Positions 10,536 to 19,901 are shown, numbered from the stretch's first letter. The stretch is DNA of 64,000 nucleotides from Actinophytocola sp. (GCA_009377385.1 WHUD01000003.1:1-64000), one strand, 5' to 3'. The notes: generated from the sequence alone by a model not told the origin. Made by a program: numbers and translations.

Positions 10536-11324
10536 TCAGATAAGTTTCTGGCCGACCAGGTACTCGGCGATCTTCACGCCGCCGTCGCCGTCGTCCTCGA
10601 CCTTCTCGCCCGCGCTGCGCGGCGGCTTCGGCGCGGCCTCTGTCACCTTGGACCAGGCGCTGTCGAGGCCGACCTCGCTCGCGTCGACGCCGATATCGGC
10701 GACGGTGAGCGTCTCGACCGGCTTCTTCTTGGCCGCCATGATGCCCTTGAACGAGGGGTAGCGCGGCTCGTTGATCTTCTCGGTGACCGAAACGACCGCG
10801 GGCAAGTTCGCCTCAAAGTGCGTGATGCCCTCGTCCGCGGTCTCTCGGTCCACCTTGATGGTGGAACCCTCGACGCTCAGGTGGTGCGCGTAGGTCAGCT
10901 GCGGCATGCCTAGCAACTCGGCGAGCAGCGCCGGCACCGCGCCGGCGCCACCGTCCGACGACTCGTTACCGGCGATGACAAGGTCGACGCCGTCGACCCT
11001 GCCGATGGCCGCGGCGATGACCTTCGCGGTAGCGAGGATGTCGGAGCCGTGCAGCGACTCGTCCGAGACGTGGATGGCCCTGTCCGCGCCCATCGACAGC
11101 GCCTTGCGGATGGCGTCCGTGGCGCGGTCGGGACCGACGCAGAGGACCGTGACCTCGCCCTCGCCAGCTTCCTTGATCTTCAGCGCCTCTTCGACGGCGC
11201 GTTCGTTGATTTCGTCGAGCACCGCGTCGGCGGACTCGCGATCAAGCGTGTGGTCAGCCTCGGTGAGCTTGCGCTCCGAGTAGGTGTCAGGCACCTGCTT
11301 GACCAGGACAACGATGTTGGTCAT
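10536..11324 (-). CDS. etfB: Electron transfer flavoprotein beta subunit EtfB (FixA)
   Basis: EtfB holds AMP and makes the dimer that docks with acyl-CoA dehydrogenases. The 262-residue protein starts MTNIVVLVKQVPDTYSERKL and carries the adenine-binding segments VLCVGPDRATDAIRKALSMGADRAI and DLVIAGNESSDGGAGAVPALLAELLGMP. The ATG at 11324 follows an A/G-rich ribosome binding site (AGAGGACCC). It is first in the etfB-etfA operon (Rv3029c-Rv3028c order). The role in fatty acid oxidation is family knowledge. Confidence 0.96.
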   Translation of the reverse strand: MTNIVVLVKQVPDTYSERKLTEADHTLDRESADAVLDEINERAVEEALKIKEAGEGEVTVLCVGPDRATDAIRKALSMGADRAIHVSDESLHGSDILATAKVIAAAIGRVDGVDLVIAGNESSDGGAGAVPALLAELLGMPQLTYAHHLSVEGSTIKVDRETADEGITHFEANLPAVVSVTEKINEPRYPSFKGIMAAKKKPVETLTVADIGVDASEVGLDSAWSKVTEAAPKPPRSAGEKVEDDGDGGVKIAEYLVGQKLI

Positions 11325-11666
11325 GGGTCCTCTTCGACCTCCGTATTCTCTGCCTCACCCCGGCATTGCCGGTCGCACGGCGTTACGCGCTCACGCACTC
11401 AACCTATGCGCGCCGCCGTGAATCCGCTCGGGGACGTCCCCGCTGGCCTTACTGCTCGGTAGATTAGGCGTCTTCAGCCCGTGAGCAACGCCGAGGTGAC
11501 AGCATTCACCTGGATGCGCGTTTTCCTTGGACAATCGTCCAGATAGTTATTAGTACTTTTGTGCAGGTTCTTTACGCCGATCATCGGCGCACGTCAATCC
11601 GTTCTCGTTGACAACCTGACGTGGCGATCGTCACACTGTCCGGGCTGTCGAACGAGAGGATCGTCC
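11325..11666. other. 342-bp divergent intergenic region (etfB promoter side and promoter of the gene at 11667)
   Basis: No coding sequence is apparent. AT-rich patches at 11533-11572 (AGTTATTAGTACTTTTGTGC) stand out from the GC-rich surroundings and probably contain promoter elements. A TTGACA at 11608-11613 lies 54 bases before the ATG at 11667, with only a poor -10 match 18 bases later. A ribosome binding site (GAGAGGA) is at 11654-11660. Confidence 0.5.
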
Positions 11667-12173
11667 ATGGGGACCGCACTCGCCGATCACGCGTTCTCCG
11701 CCCAACTGCTCGCGGCCCATCGTGACGACCCGGCATGGCGGGGCGACCACGTCGACGGCTGCGTGCACCCCTGGCTGGACGGCTACACCTGCGCGTACTG
11801 CGAGCTGCCGGTCCGCACCGACGGCGACCACCGCCATCCCGGCTACGGCGTCGTCGAGCACACCGACGGGCCCGGCGATTCACTGCGGGTCCTACACCGG
11901 TTCTGCAACCGGATGCGCAAGTGCCACACCACGCCGGACGGCTCAGCCAGTGACGACGTCGAGCACTACGGCATCGCGCTGCGGCGTGCCTGGCTCGGCT
12001 GGGCCACCGACCAGTTCGTCAAGGGCGCCAAGGAACGGCACTTCGGCGTCAAGCACTACGAACGCCTCGGCCTGCACCCGGCGAAGCTGCGCAGTCCCGC
12101 GTTGTTCCGGAAGTACTGGATGGTGCGCAAGATGCGCTGCGCGGCACACGCGATTCATTACTACACCCGGTAG
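11667..12173 (+). CDS. Hypothetical protein with an HNH-like zinc motif pattern
   Basis: The protein of 168 residues starts at the ATG at 11667 behind GAGAGGA; the 36 upstream in-frame codons lack coding character. It has a CxxC (CAYCELP) followed by DGDHRHPGYG, then VLHRFCNRMRKC. This order (CxxC, DHRxP, later CN) is the layout of an HNH/treble-clef nuclease domain, but the central HNH residues are not clearly recognisable, so nuclease activity is only a possibility. The C-terminal half is basic and rich in aromatic residues (ERHFGVKHYERLGLHP), consistent with nucleic-acid binding. It stands alone between etfB and the Fe-S reductase gene. Confidence 0.65.
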   Translation: MGTALADHAFSAQLLAAHRDDPAWRGDHVDGCVHPWLDGYTCAYCELPVRTDGDHRHPGYGVVEHTDGPGDSLRVLHRFCNRMRKCHTTPDGSASDDVEHYGIALRRAWLGWATDQFVKGAKERHFGVKHYERLGLHPAKLRSPALFRKYWMVRKMRCAAHAIHYYTR

Positions 12174-12319
12174 CGACGGGTGACGAGTTCCGGCCGCCAG
12201 TGTCACCACTGGTGGTGAGACTGCCGCCGGAGCAGCGGCATGGCTCGTGTCTCACTTCACAGGAGCGCCGATAGCGCGCTACGTTGGCGCAATTACAGAT
12301 CGTGTGATGCGGAGGCGCT

Positions 12320-14578
12320 GTGCTCATAACGCTGATCCTTGGCCTGCTCATGACAGTCGTCGGTCTTGGGTTCGCGGCCAAGCGCGTGCTGTGGCTGAAG
12401 AACTTGATCACGTCAGGCCAGCCAGCCCCAGGCAGGACCGACGGCGCCGGTGAGCGCGCCAAGACACACCTGCTCGAGGTATTCGGTCAGCGCAAGCTGC
12501 TGAAATGGTCGATTCCCGGACTGGCACACTTCTTCACCTTCTGGGGCTTCGTCATCCTCGCCACGGTCTACCTCGAGGCCTACGGCGCGCTGTTCGACGA
12601 GTCGTTCGCCATCCCGCTGGTCGGTGACTGGGCGATCCTCGGCTTCCTGCAGGATTTCATCGCGGTCGCGGTGTTCGTCTCGCTGATCGTGTTCGCTGTG
12701 ATCCGGCTACGACAGGCGCCCGAGCGCAAGCAGCGCGCGTCACGGTTCTACGGCTCGCACCTCGGCGGGGCCTGGATGACGCTGTTCATGATCTTCAACG
12801 TCCTCTGGACGATGTTCCTGTTCCGGGGTGCGTCCTCGGCGACGGGCCACCTCCCATACGACAGCGGTGCTTTCGTCTCCATCGGGGTCGGCAACCTGCT
12901 TGAGCCGCTCGGCGAAGACGTCAACTTCGTGCTGGACAGGGTCGGCCTGCTCGCCCACATCAGCGTGATGCTGCTGTTCCTGATCTTCGTGCTGCACTCC
13001 AAGCACCTGCACATCTTCCTTGCGCCGATCAACGTCACGGTCAAGCGCATGCCGGACGGCCTTGGCCCGCTGCTGCCGATGGAGTCCGAAGGCAAGCCGA
13101 TCGACTTCGAGGACCCGGACGAGGATGCGACCTTCGGTCGCGGCAAGATCGAGGACTTCACCTGGAAGGGGCTGCTCGACTTCGAGACCTGCACCGAGTG
13201 CGGCCGGTGCCAGAGCCAGTGCCCTGCGTGGAACACCGGCAAGCCGCTCTCACCCAAGCTGGTGATCATGGACCTGCGTGATCACCTCAACGCCAAGGCG
13301 CCCTACCTGATCGAGGGCAAGGAGATGCCAGGCACGGACATGCTGGACATGGCGCCCGAGAGCCACGGCAGCCATGCCGTGCCGGAGTCCGGCTTCGAGC
13401 GAATCCGTGGCTCCGGGCCGGAGCAGGCGGTTCGCCCGCTTGTCGGCACCGCAGAGCAGGGCGGGGTGATCGACCCCGCCGTGCTGTGGGCGTGCACCTC
13501 CTGCGGCGCCTGCGTCGAGCAGTGCCCTGTCGACATCGAGCACGTCGACCACATCATCGACATGCGCCGCTACCAGGTGATGATCGAGTCGGAGTTCCCA
13601 AGCGAACTCGGCACGCTGTTCCGCAACATGGAGAACAAGGGCAACCCGTGGGGCCAGAACAACTCCGAGCGGATGGACTGGGCCAAGGAGCTGGACTTCA
13701 CGGTGCCGGAGTTGGATGTCGCTGCCGGTGAGTCCTTGGATTCTGACACCGAGTACCTGTTCTGGATCGGCTGCGCCGGCGCGTTCGACGACAACGCGAA
13801 GAAGACCGTGCAGGCAACGGCGGAGCTGCTGCACCTGGCTGACGTCAAGTACGTGGTACTCGGCAAGGAGGAGACCTGCACCGGTGACTCGGCACGCCGC
13901 GCAGGCAACGAGTTCCTGTTCCAGATAATGGCGCAGCCGACCGTCGAGATGCTGAACAGCGTGTTCGAGGGCCGGGAACCGGTGCAGCGCAAGATCGTCA
14001 CCACCTGCCCGCACTGCCTCAACACGCTGGGCAGGGAGTACCCGCAACTGGACAGTCACTACCAGGTCGTCCACCACACCCAGCTGCTGAACAAGCTGGT
14101 GCGCGACGGCAAGCTGACCCCGGTCAAGCCGGCCGACAACGGCGGCGGACCGTCGGTGACCTACCACGACCCGTGCTACCTGGGCAGGCATAACAAGGTG
14201 TACTCGCCGCCTCGGGACCTGATCGAGGCGACCGGCATGACGCATGCCGAGATGCCCCGGCACGCCGACCGGTCGCTGTGCTGCGGCGCGGGTGGTGCGC
14301 GGATGTGGATGGAGGAGCACATCGGCAAGCGCATCAACCTGGAGCGCGTCGACGAGGCGATCGAGACGCTGGGTGAAGGCCAGGGCACGGTGGCGACCGG
14401 CTGCCCGTTCTGCAAGGTGATGGTCTCCGACGGGCTGACGCAGCGGTCCAGCGAGAACGTCGGCACCGAGGTCGGTGTCAAGGACGTCTCGCAGTTGCTG
14501 CTGGAGTCGGTCAAGCGTGGCGACACCCCTGCTGCCGCGACGGCGTCCGCCGAGACGACGTCCGACAGCGAAGGCTGA
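12320..14578 (+). CDS. etfD: Membrane Fe-S oxidoreductase, EtfD type (heterodisulfide reductase-related)
   Basis: This 752-residue protein has about five to six membrane helices in its first 240 residues (starting MLITLILGLLMTVVGLGFAA). Two 4Fe-4S ferredoxin motifs follow (CTECGRCQSQCP near 291 and CTSCGACVEQCP near 393), then two CCG-type domains (CPHCLNTLG, DPCYLGRHN, CCGAGGARM). The family member Rv0338c (EtfD) accepts electrons from EtfBA and passes them to menaquinone; the near-adjacent etfBA supports the same role here. The GTG at 12320 follows a GGAGG at 12311-12315. A 13-bp tandem duplication (14564-14589) spans the stop codon, and a hairpin follows at 14602. Confidence 0.9.
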   Translation: MLITLILGLLMTVVGLGFAAKRVLWLKNLITSGQPAPGRTDGAGERAKTHLLEVFGQRKLLKWSIPGLAHFFTFWGFVILATVYLEAYGALFDESFAIPLVGDWAILGFLQDFIAVAVFVSLIVFAVIRLRQAPERKQRASRFYGSHLGGAWMTLFMIFNVLWTMFLFRGASSATGHLPYDSGAFVSIGVGNLLEPLGEDVNFVLDRVGLLAHISVMLLFLIFVLHSKHLHIFLAPINVTVKRMPDGLGPLLPMESEGKPIDFEDPDEDATFGRGKIEDFTWKGLLDFETCTECGRCQSQCPAWNTGKPLSPKLVIMDLRDHLNAKAPYLIEGKEMPGTDMLDMAPESHGSHAVPESGFERIRGSGPEQAVRPLVGTAEQGGVIDPAVLWACTSCGACVEQCPVDIEHVDHIIDMRRYQVMIESEFPSELGTLFRNMENKGNPWGQNNSERMDWAKELDFTVPELDVAAGESLDSDTEYLFWIGCAGAFDDNAKKTVQATAELLHLADVKYVVLGKEETCTGDSARRAGNEFLFQIMAQPTVEMLNSVFEGREPVQRKIVTTCPHCLNTLGREYPQLDSHYQVVHHTQLLNKLVRDGKLTPVKPADNGGGPSVTYHDPCYLGRHNKVYSPPRDLIEATGMTHAEMPRHADRSLCCGAGGARMWMEEHIGKRINLERVDEAIETLGEGQGTVATGCPFCKVMVSDGLTQRSSENVGTEVGVKDVSQLLLESVKRGDTPAAATASAETTSDSEG

Positions 14579-14601
14579 CAGCGAAGGCTGACAGCACGCA
14601 C

Positions 14602-14638
14602 GTGGCCCGGCCTGTCCGCCGGACGCAGGCCGGGCCAC
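14602..14638. terminator. Hairpin after etfD, left copy of a duplicated element
   Basis: A 13-bp perfect stem (14602-14614 with 14626-14638, arm GTGGCCCGGCCTG) has an 11-base loop. It lies 24 bases after the etfD stop. The sequence around it, from GCTGACAGC at 14588 onward, is closely similar to that around the hairpin at 15360-15393, which ends the toxin gene. Confidence 0.75.
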
Positions 14639-14649
14639 AACGCTCGCAC

Positions 14650-14678
14650 AGATAGTCTGAATCTGATAATCTGACGCC
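14650..14678 (+). promoter_or_regulatory. Putative leaderless promoter and repeat operator of the phd-vapC-type pair
   Basis: Three copies of TCTGA are spaced closely (AGTCTGAATCTGATAATCTGAC). GATAAT at 14665-14670 would be the -10 element, so transcription would begin at or next to the GTG start codon at 14679. Phd/YefM antitoxins usually repress their own promoter by binding short repeats, which fits this arrangement. No clear -35 element is visible. Confidence 0.5.
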
Positions 14679-14945
14679 GTGAAGGAAATGACGGCCGCCG
14701 AAGCGGCCCGCAACTTCTCCGCCGTATTGAGCGCAGCGGAAAAGGGCGAGACCGTCCTGGTCACTCGCTCTGGCCGTCGAGTTGCGCTCATCACGCCCGC
14801 ACCACGGTCGAGCGGCCGGGCCCTGCGTGCCGTGTTCGAGGACTACCGCGCCCATCCGATCGGCGATGACGAATGGACAACCACCATCGATGAGGCACTC
14901 ACCGCAGTGAGCCCCAACGAGGATGTCGATCCGTGGAACGACTGA
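14679..14945 (+). CDS. Antitoxin of the Phd/YefM family
   Basis: The 88-residue protein begins (GTG) MKEMTAAEAARNFSAVLSAAEKGETVLVTRSGRRVALITP, the standard Phd/YefM DNA-binding N-terminus. Its acidic, Trp-containing C-terminus (DDEWTTTIDEALTAVSPNEDVDPWND) is the usual disordered part that wraps the toxin. The GTG at 14679 fits leaderless translation; the in-frame ATG at 14688 is an alternative. The end overlaps the start of the toxin gene by 13 bases, so the two are translated together. Confidence 0.9.
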   Translation: MKEMTAAEAARNFSAVLSAAEKGETVLVTRSGRRVALITPAPRSSGRALRAVFEDYRAHPIGDDEWTTTIDEALTAVSPNEDVDPWND

Positions 14946-15346
14946 TTCTGGATACCGGTGTCCTTGTGGAAGCAGCCCGAGGACGGTTGGCGTTGGAAGA
15001 GATTTCCGACGAAAGCGATCCGGCCGTGCCCGCCATTGTCGTCACCGAATACCTCGTCGGCGTCGAGCTCGACAAAGATCCGGGCCGTTGTGCGGCGAAA
15101 CGCGATTTCCTGACGAAAGTTCTGGGTGCGATCCCGGTGGAGGACTACACGGTGGGCGTCGCGGAGTCGCACGCCGAGCTCATCGCGAGTACCCGCGCCG
15201 AGGGAAAGCCTCGCGGTCCGCACGATCTCATTGTCGCGGCAACCGCTCGCGCGACGGAACGAACGATCCTCACCACTGACAGCCGTGCCCGATTCGATGC
15301 GCTTCCCGGAGTGACCGCCCGCGTGGTGGCAGCGCCGCGTCGCTGA
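14933..15346 (+). CDS. vapC: PIN-domain toxin, VapC family
   Basis: VapC toxins are Mg2+-dependent ribonucleases that cut specific RNAs when the antitoxin is lost. The 137-residue protein has the PIN acidic residues in order: D7 (LILDTGVLVE), E39 (VVTEYLVGVEL), D98 (HDLIVAATA) and D116 (TTDSRARF). The GTG at 14933 lies inside the antitoxin gene. The RNA target cannot be read from sequence. A hairpin at 15360 follows 14 bases later. Confidence 0.92.
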   Translation: MERLILDTGVLVEAARGRLALEEISDESDPAVPAIVVTEYLVGVELDKDPGRCAAKRDFLTKVLGAIPVEDYTVGVAESHAELIASTRAEGKPRGPHDLIVAATARATERTILTTDSRARFDALPGVTARVVAAPRR

Positions 15347-15359
15347 CAGCGCACGCCCA

Positions 15360-15393
15360 TGGTCCGGCCTGCCCCCGAACGCAGGCCGGACCA
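15360..15393. terminator. Hairpin after vapC, right copy of a duplicated element
   Basis: A 13-bp perfect stem (15360-15372 with 15381-15393, arm TGGTCCGGCCTGC) encloses an 8-base loop. It lies between the convergent ends of vapC and the mmpL-type gene and can serve both. The preceding CGCTGACAGCGCACGC matches the flank of the hairpin at 14602. Confidence 0.75.
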
Positions 15394-15407
15394 CAGTGCG
15401 CCGGGCG

Positions 15408-17709
15408 TTATCGCCCCGCGCCCACCAGCTCCCGCCGCTCGGACCCCTCCGGGCTGCGGAGCTTCTGGCCTTCGACGTCGACGTTGGGCAAGATGCGGTT
15501 CAGCCACGCTGGCAGCCACCACGCCCACCGGCCGAGCAGCGTCAGCAGCGACGGAATGATCACCATCCGGACGATGAAGGCGTCGAAGAACACGCCGACG
15601 GCGAGCGCGAAGCCCATCGACCGCGCCGCGATGTCCTCTTCCAGCATGAATGCGCTGAATACCGAGATCATGATGATCGCGGCTGCCGTGACGACGCGGG
15701 CGCCGTGGTGGTAGCCGTGCATCATGGCGTCCTTCGGGGAACGCCCGTGCACGTACTCCTCGCGCATCCTGGTCACCAGGAACACCTGGTAGTCCATCGC
15801 GAGGCCGAACACCAGCCCGATCAGCATGATCGGCAGGAAGCTGACGATCGGGTGCGGGTCGCTGATCAGCCCGAACGCCCCCTCCTGGAAGATCAGCACG
15901 GTCGCGCCGAACGTCGCGGCCATCGACAGCAGGAAGCCGAGCGCCCCGGTCAGCGGCACCAGGATCGACCGGAACACCAGGATCAGCAGCAGGAACGCGG
16001 CGCTGGCGACGATCGCCATGTACGGCACGATCGAGCCGAGCAGCTTGTCGTCGACGTCGGCGTAGATCGCGGTGGTGCCGGTGACGCCGTAGGCCATGCC
16101 GTACTCCGCCGCGAGCCGCTGCTCGGCGTCACGCGCGTCGGCGACAAGGCTTGGTGTCCTGGTTGTTCGGCCCGTACAACGGCACCGCCTGGAACAGCGC
16201 GCCGTCGCCGTCCTCGCTCGGACGCGGGCCGACGACGTAGTCCATGGTGTCGTACGACTCCAGCTCGCTGCGCAGCTCGTCGAGCGCCTCCTCGCGTTGA
16301 CCCTGCGGCGTGTCGGTGAGGTCGACGGCGACCATCAGCACGCCGTTCGAGCCCTCGCCGAAGCCCTCGGTGCGCAGCTCGTACGCCTGGCGCAGCGTGC
16401 TGTCCTCCGGTGCGCTCTCGTCGCCAGGCAGGCCGAGGCTCAGGTTCAGCGCTGGGATGGCGAGCAGGCCGAGCACGATCACCCCTGCGGCGAGCGTCAA
16501 AGCCGGCGCCTTGGCGATGAACCGGGCGAACCGTTGCCCGTTGGTGACGTAGCGGTCGTCGTCAGGGTCGTGCTTGGCGACGCCGGGGATCTTCGGCTTG
16601 AACAGGAACCGCCCGAACGCCCCGAGCAGCGCTGGCATCAGCGTCAGCGCCACCAGCACGGCGAACGCCGCCGCGAGCGCCCCACCGAGACCCATGAACG
16701 TCAGGAACTCGATGCCGACGACGCTGAGCCCGGACAGCGCGATGATCACCGTCATGCCCGCGAACACCACGGCGGTGCCCGCGGTGCCGACGGCGCGGCC
16801 AGCGGCTTCCTCCGGGGTCGGCGCGACGTGCAGCTCATGCTTGTAGCGCGAGACGATGAACAGCGCGTAGTCGATGGACAGCGCGATGCCGATCATGGAC
16901 GCGAGGAACGTCGTGAAGCTGGGGATCTCGATCGCCGACGTCCCGATCATGATCACGGCGGTGGCCGCGCCGAGCCCGACGATCGCGGTGATGATCAGCA
17001 CGAACGACGCGATGATCGCCCCGAACGCGATGATCATGACGAGGAACGCGACGCCCATGCCGATCATCTCGGCGGTGCCGCCCGGCGCCTCCTGCTGCAT
17101 CGCGATGGAGCCGCTGAGCTCGATCTGGAGACCGGCGTCGCGGGCGGCGTCAGCGACGCCGTAGGCGACGTCCCGGTCGGCCTGGGTGATGTCCTCCCAC
17201 TTCTCGATGGTGAACGGCACGTCGAGCAGCGCCACCGTGTCAGGGCGCTCGTCGGCAAGCACGTTCAGCGGCGCACCGGAGCACAAGGCGGTGAACTCCT
17301 GCCCGCCGCGTTCCGGGGCGAGGCAGCCCATCTTCGCGGCGGCCGTGACCGGATTCGCCAGCGGCGTGCTGTGGTCGATGATGTCGAGGCCGTTCAGCTC
17401 GCGGATCAGCGTGTTGACGGCTTGCTTGTTCTCCGGGTCGGTGAGCTTCTCACCCTCGGGAGCGCCGATGACGTAGGTCCCGGTCACGGCGTCGAAGTTG
17501 AACTGGGCGGACATCCCAGGGAAGTGCTCGTCCATGATCTCAGTGGCCCGCTCCGATGGCAGGTCCGGCATGGAGAAGTCGTCCTCCATCGGCTGGGAAA
17601 CGACGCTGGCCAGTGCGCCGAGGCCCACGAGCACGATGAGCCAGATCGGTAACACGACCCATTTGCGCCGGTAGGCGAGCTTGCCGAACCGGTACAGGTA
17701 GACGGACAC
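15408..17709 (-). pseudogene. MmpL/RND-family exporter with a single-base frameshift
   Basis: The two halves of one MMPL-type transporter lie in different frames. Codons 1-519 read from the ATG at 17709 (MSVYLYRFGKLAYRRKWVVLPIW) to about 16153 and include the first membrane block. Near 16150-16153 the frame shifts. Dropping one A from ACCAAGCC lets reading continue as SLVADARDAEQRLAAEYG into the second half, with helices through SFLPIMLIGLVFGLAMDYQVFL, ending at 15408. The repaired protein would be 766 residues, normal for the family. It would export lipids or small molecules using the proton gradient. The change may be a real mutation or a sequence error; everything else in the gene is intact. 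Confidence 0.85.
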
Positions 17710-17991
17710 GTGGATCTCCCCTCGGACAGGAACGACCGGACAATGCGCACAGCGTTGTCAATAAGTGATATGCACGGCATCAGGGTGCGACCCTGAGATT
17801 TCCCCTACGTAGCAGGCTTTCCGGCAAACGCGAGCATAGAAGAACTCTGTTCACCAGCGCAGACGAAGCTGAGATGGCCCTGAGAAAACCGGGCGTGACG
17901 TCCGCCACGGAGCAGCGTCCCTGCCGGTAGTACCACCGCGTCCGGGCAAACCGGACGCTACATGGCGCTACCGGAAGGGTCCCTGATCAAC

Positions 17992-18981
17992 TCACGCCGC
18001 ATGCCGCCGCTGCCTGCCCAACTGGCGTTCGGCGCCACGCGCAAAGGCCGCCCGTAGCCGCCTTGCCAGCCGTGGCGGATCGTTGGCGTCTTGCCAGCCC
18101 CAACGCACTACCTCATAGCCCGCGTCAGCCAGCCACTCTTCCCTGCGCTTCTCCGCACGCAGCACGTCACGAACGGAGCGATCACCACGCGGCTCGTACT
18201 TGCCGAGCCCGTCCGCCTCGCCCACCACCCGGACGTCGTCCCACAGGAAGTTGACGCGGCAACGCGGCCCACCGGCGTCTCCCAGCGTGACCTGGGTTCG
18301 CGGCGCGGGCAGGGACTGCACGTGGATCGCCACCCGCGACAGCGATTCCAGTACCGACTCCGCACCCGGATCGGCGAAGTCGACCACCCGACGCGCCTGC
18401 GAGACACCAGACCACGTCGAGCAATCCCTGATCACGACACGGAACTGGTCCACAGACACCAGCCCCTCGCGCAGGGCCGAATCCGCCACGGCAACGCTCT
18501 CAGCGAACGATCGCGTCCGAGCCAGATCGATCACGGTGCGCGCGACGGACGTGACTGGGACGCCGTGCCTGGTCGCGCGATGATGCTCGGGCAACGCCGC
18601 CGAGCGCAGCACGTAGCCGTTACGGTGAGTGCCCTTCACCGCCGCGACGTCGGTCAACAGCACGGGCTCCGCCGGAGGTTCACCGAGTAGTTCAAGGCCG
18701 AAGATCCGGGCGGCGGACGTCCCGCCCGCCACGGTCGCGTCACCGAGGACGAGCCGCAGCGCCGCCACGTCGAGGGCGTGCCGTCGCTCCGCGCACCCGG
18801 CGACGTCATCGAGCAGGGAAGTCTCGACATAGACCCCTCGTCGTAAGCACACCCACGAACCCCTGCGGAGCGCACGTCGGATCGCGGCCTTGTCGAAGCC
18901 TGCCGCGCGCACCTGAGCCGCTGTGAACGGGCCCGCACCGAGCCGATCGATCACGCTGTCCTCCTCCCCAAAGCTGTGCAC
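17992..18981 (-). CDS. AbiEi-like antitoxin-domain protein with a DUF559-type C-terminus
   Basis: The 329-residue protein starts with a winged-helix-like segment (FTAAQVRAAGFDKAAIRRALRRGSWVCLRRGVYV) typical of the AbiEi family, continues with a conserved middle (GVPVTSVARTVIDLAR), and ends with VNFLWDDVRVVGEADGLGKYE and LADAGYEVVRWGW, resembling DUF559/Vsr-like endonuclease folds. Such proteins are common as solitary genes in actinobacteria, where no AbiEii toxin accompanies them; none is seen here either. I kept the ATG at 18981; a GTG at 18954 is also possible. Function in phage defence is not established for solitary copies. Confidence 0.7.
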   Translation of the reverse strand: MHSFGEEDSVIDRLGAGPFTAAQVRAAGFDKAAIRRALRRGSWVCLRRGVYVETSLLDDVAGCAERRHALDVAALRLVLGDATVAGGTSAARIFGLELLGEPPAEPVLLTDVAAVKGTHRNGYVLRSAALPEHHRATRHGVPVTSVARTVIDLARTRSFAESVAVADSALREGLVSVDQFRVVIRDCSTWSGVSQARRVVDFADPGAESVLESLSRVAIHVQSLPAPRTQVTLGDAGGPRCRVNFLWDDVRVVGEADGLGKYEPRGDRSVRDVLRAEKRREEWLADAGYEVVRWGWQDANDPPRLARRLRAAFARGAERQLGRQRRHAA

Positions 18982-19127
18982 ACGGTATGTCGCGGGTCAG
19001 ACACAATCCGGCCATCCTGCTGGTAGGCCATCGGAAGCGGACAAAACCGGCGCCAGCATGGGCCTCCCGGCAGGGACGCGAGGGTTCCAGCGCGGAGCTG
19101 ACTTACCCGCACGTTAACCTCCCCGGT

Positions 19128-19901
19128 GTGAGTACCGTGCCGACAAGCCGCGCAGTCGCGCTGCACCTGACGGGCGAACGCACCGTGCCCGGCGTCCCTG
19201 AGGAGAACTACTGGTTCAGGCGCCATGAGGCGGCGTATCGTGCGCTGCTCCCGTGCTGTGCGGACGCGCGGGTGCTCGAAGCGGGCTGCGGCGAGGGCTA
19301 CGGCGCCGCGCTGATCGCCGAGACCGCGACCAGCGTGCTCGCGCTGGACTACGACACGCCGTCAACCGAGCACATCGCCGCGCGGTACCCCCAGGTCGAC
19401 GTCGCCCGCGGCAACCTCGCGTACCTCCCTGTCGCGGACGGCGCCTTCGACGTCGTGGCGAACTTCCAGGTCATCGAGCACCTGTGGGATCAGGACGGCT
19501 TCCTCGCGGAGTGCTTCCGGGTGCTGCGGCCGGGCGGCAGGCTGCTGTGCACCACGCCGAACCGGCTCACGTTCACGCCGGACTCCGACACCCCGCTGAA
19601 CCCGTACCACACCCGCGAGCTGGCACCGGACGAGCTGGCAGACCTGCTGCGCGACGCGGGCTTCGACGTCGAGCTGCTGCACGGACTCCACCACGGCGCG
19701 GGCGTCCGCGCGCTGGACGAGCGCTACGGCGGGATCATCGACGCGCAGCTCGACGTCGTCATGGGGCATCTGCCGGGCACCGCGCCGTGGCCGGAGAAGC
19801 TGCTGGCCGACATCGGGGCCATCACGGCGGACGACTTTGACATCACAGGCGAGAACGTCGATGCCAGCCTCGATCTCGTCTCGGTCGCGGTGCGGCCGTG
19901 A
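19128..19901 (+). CDS. SAM-dependent methyltransferase, Rv3030 homologue (methylglucose lipopolysaccharide locus)
   Basis: The class I methyltransferase of 257 residues has motif I VLEAGCGEGYGAALIAE, the acidic residue after strand 2 (VLALDYD), and motif FDVVANFQVIEHLWDQD. The GTG at 19128 was chosen because upstream codons in the same frame, back to an ATG at 18987, lie in a non-conserved region. It overlaps the next gene by four bases (GTGA), so the two are coupled. In M. tuberculosis the same neighbours (Rv3030-Rv3032) make 6-O-methylglucose lipopolysaccharides, so sugar O-methylation is the likely task. The start choice is moderately certain. Confidence 0.82.
   Translation: MSTVPTSRAVALHLTGERTVPGVPEENYWFRRHEAAYRALLPCCADARVLEAGCGEGYGAALIAETATSVLALDYDTPSTEHIAARYPQVDVARGNLAYLPVADGAFDVVANFQVIEHLWDQDGFLAECFRVLRPGGRLLCTTPNRLTFTPDSDTPLNPYHTRELAPDELADLLRDAGFDVELLHGLHHGAGVRALDERYGGIIDAQLDVVMGHLPGTAPWPEKLLADIGAITADDFDITGENVDASLDLVSVAVRP

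Noticed and set aside
13250..14794. A 514-codon minus-strand frame opposite etfD
   Set aside because: It is a shadow of the intact etfD gene, without domain similarity or a ribosome binding site.
17992..18981. Complete AbiE phage defence system
   Set aside because: Only an AbiEi-like protein is present; neither neighbour resembles the AbiEii nucleotidyltransferase toxin.
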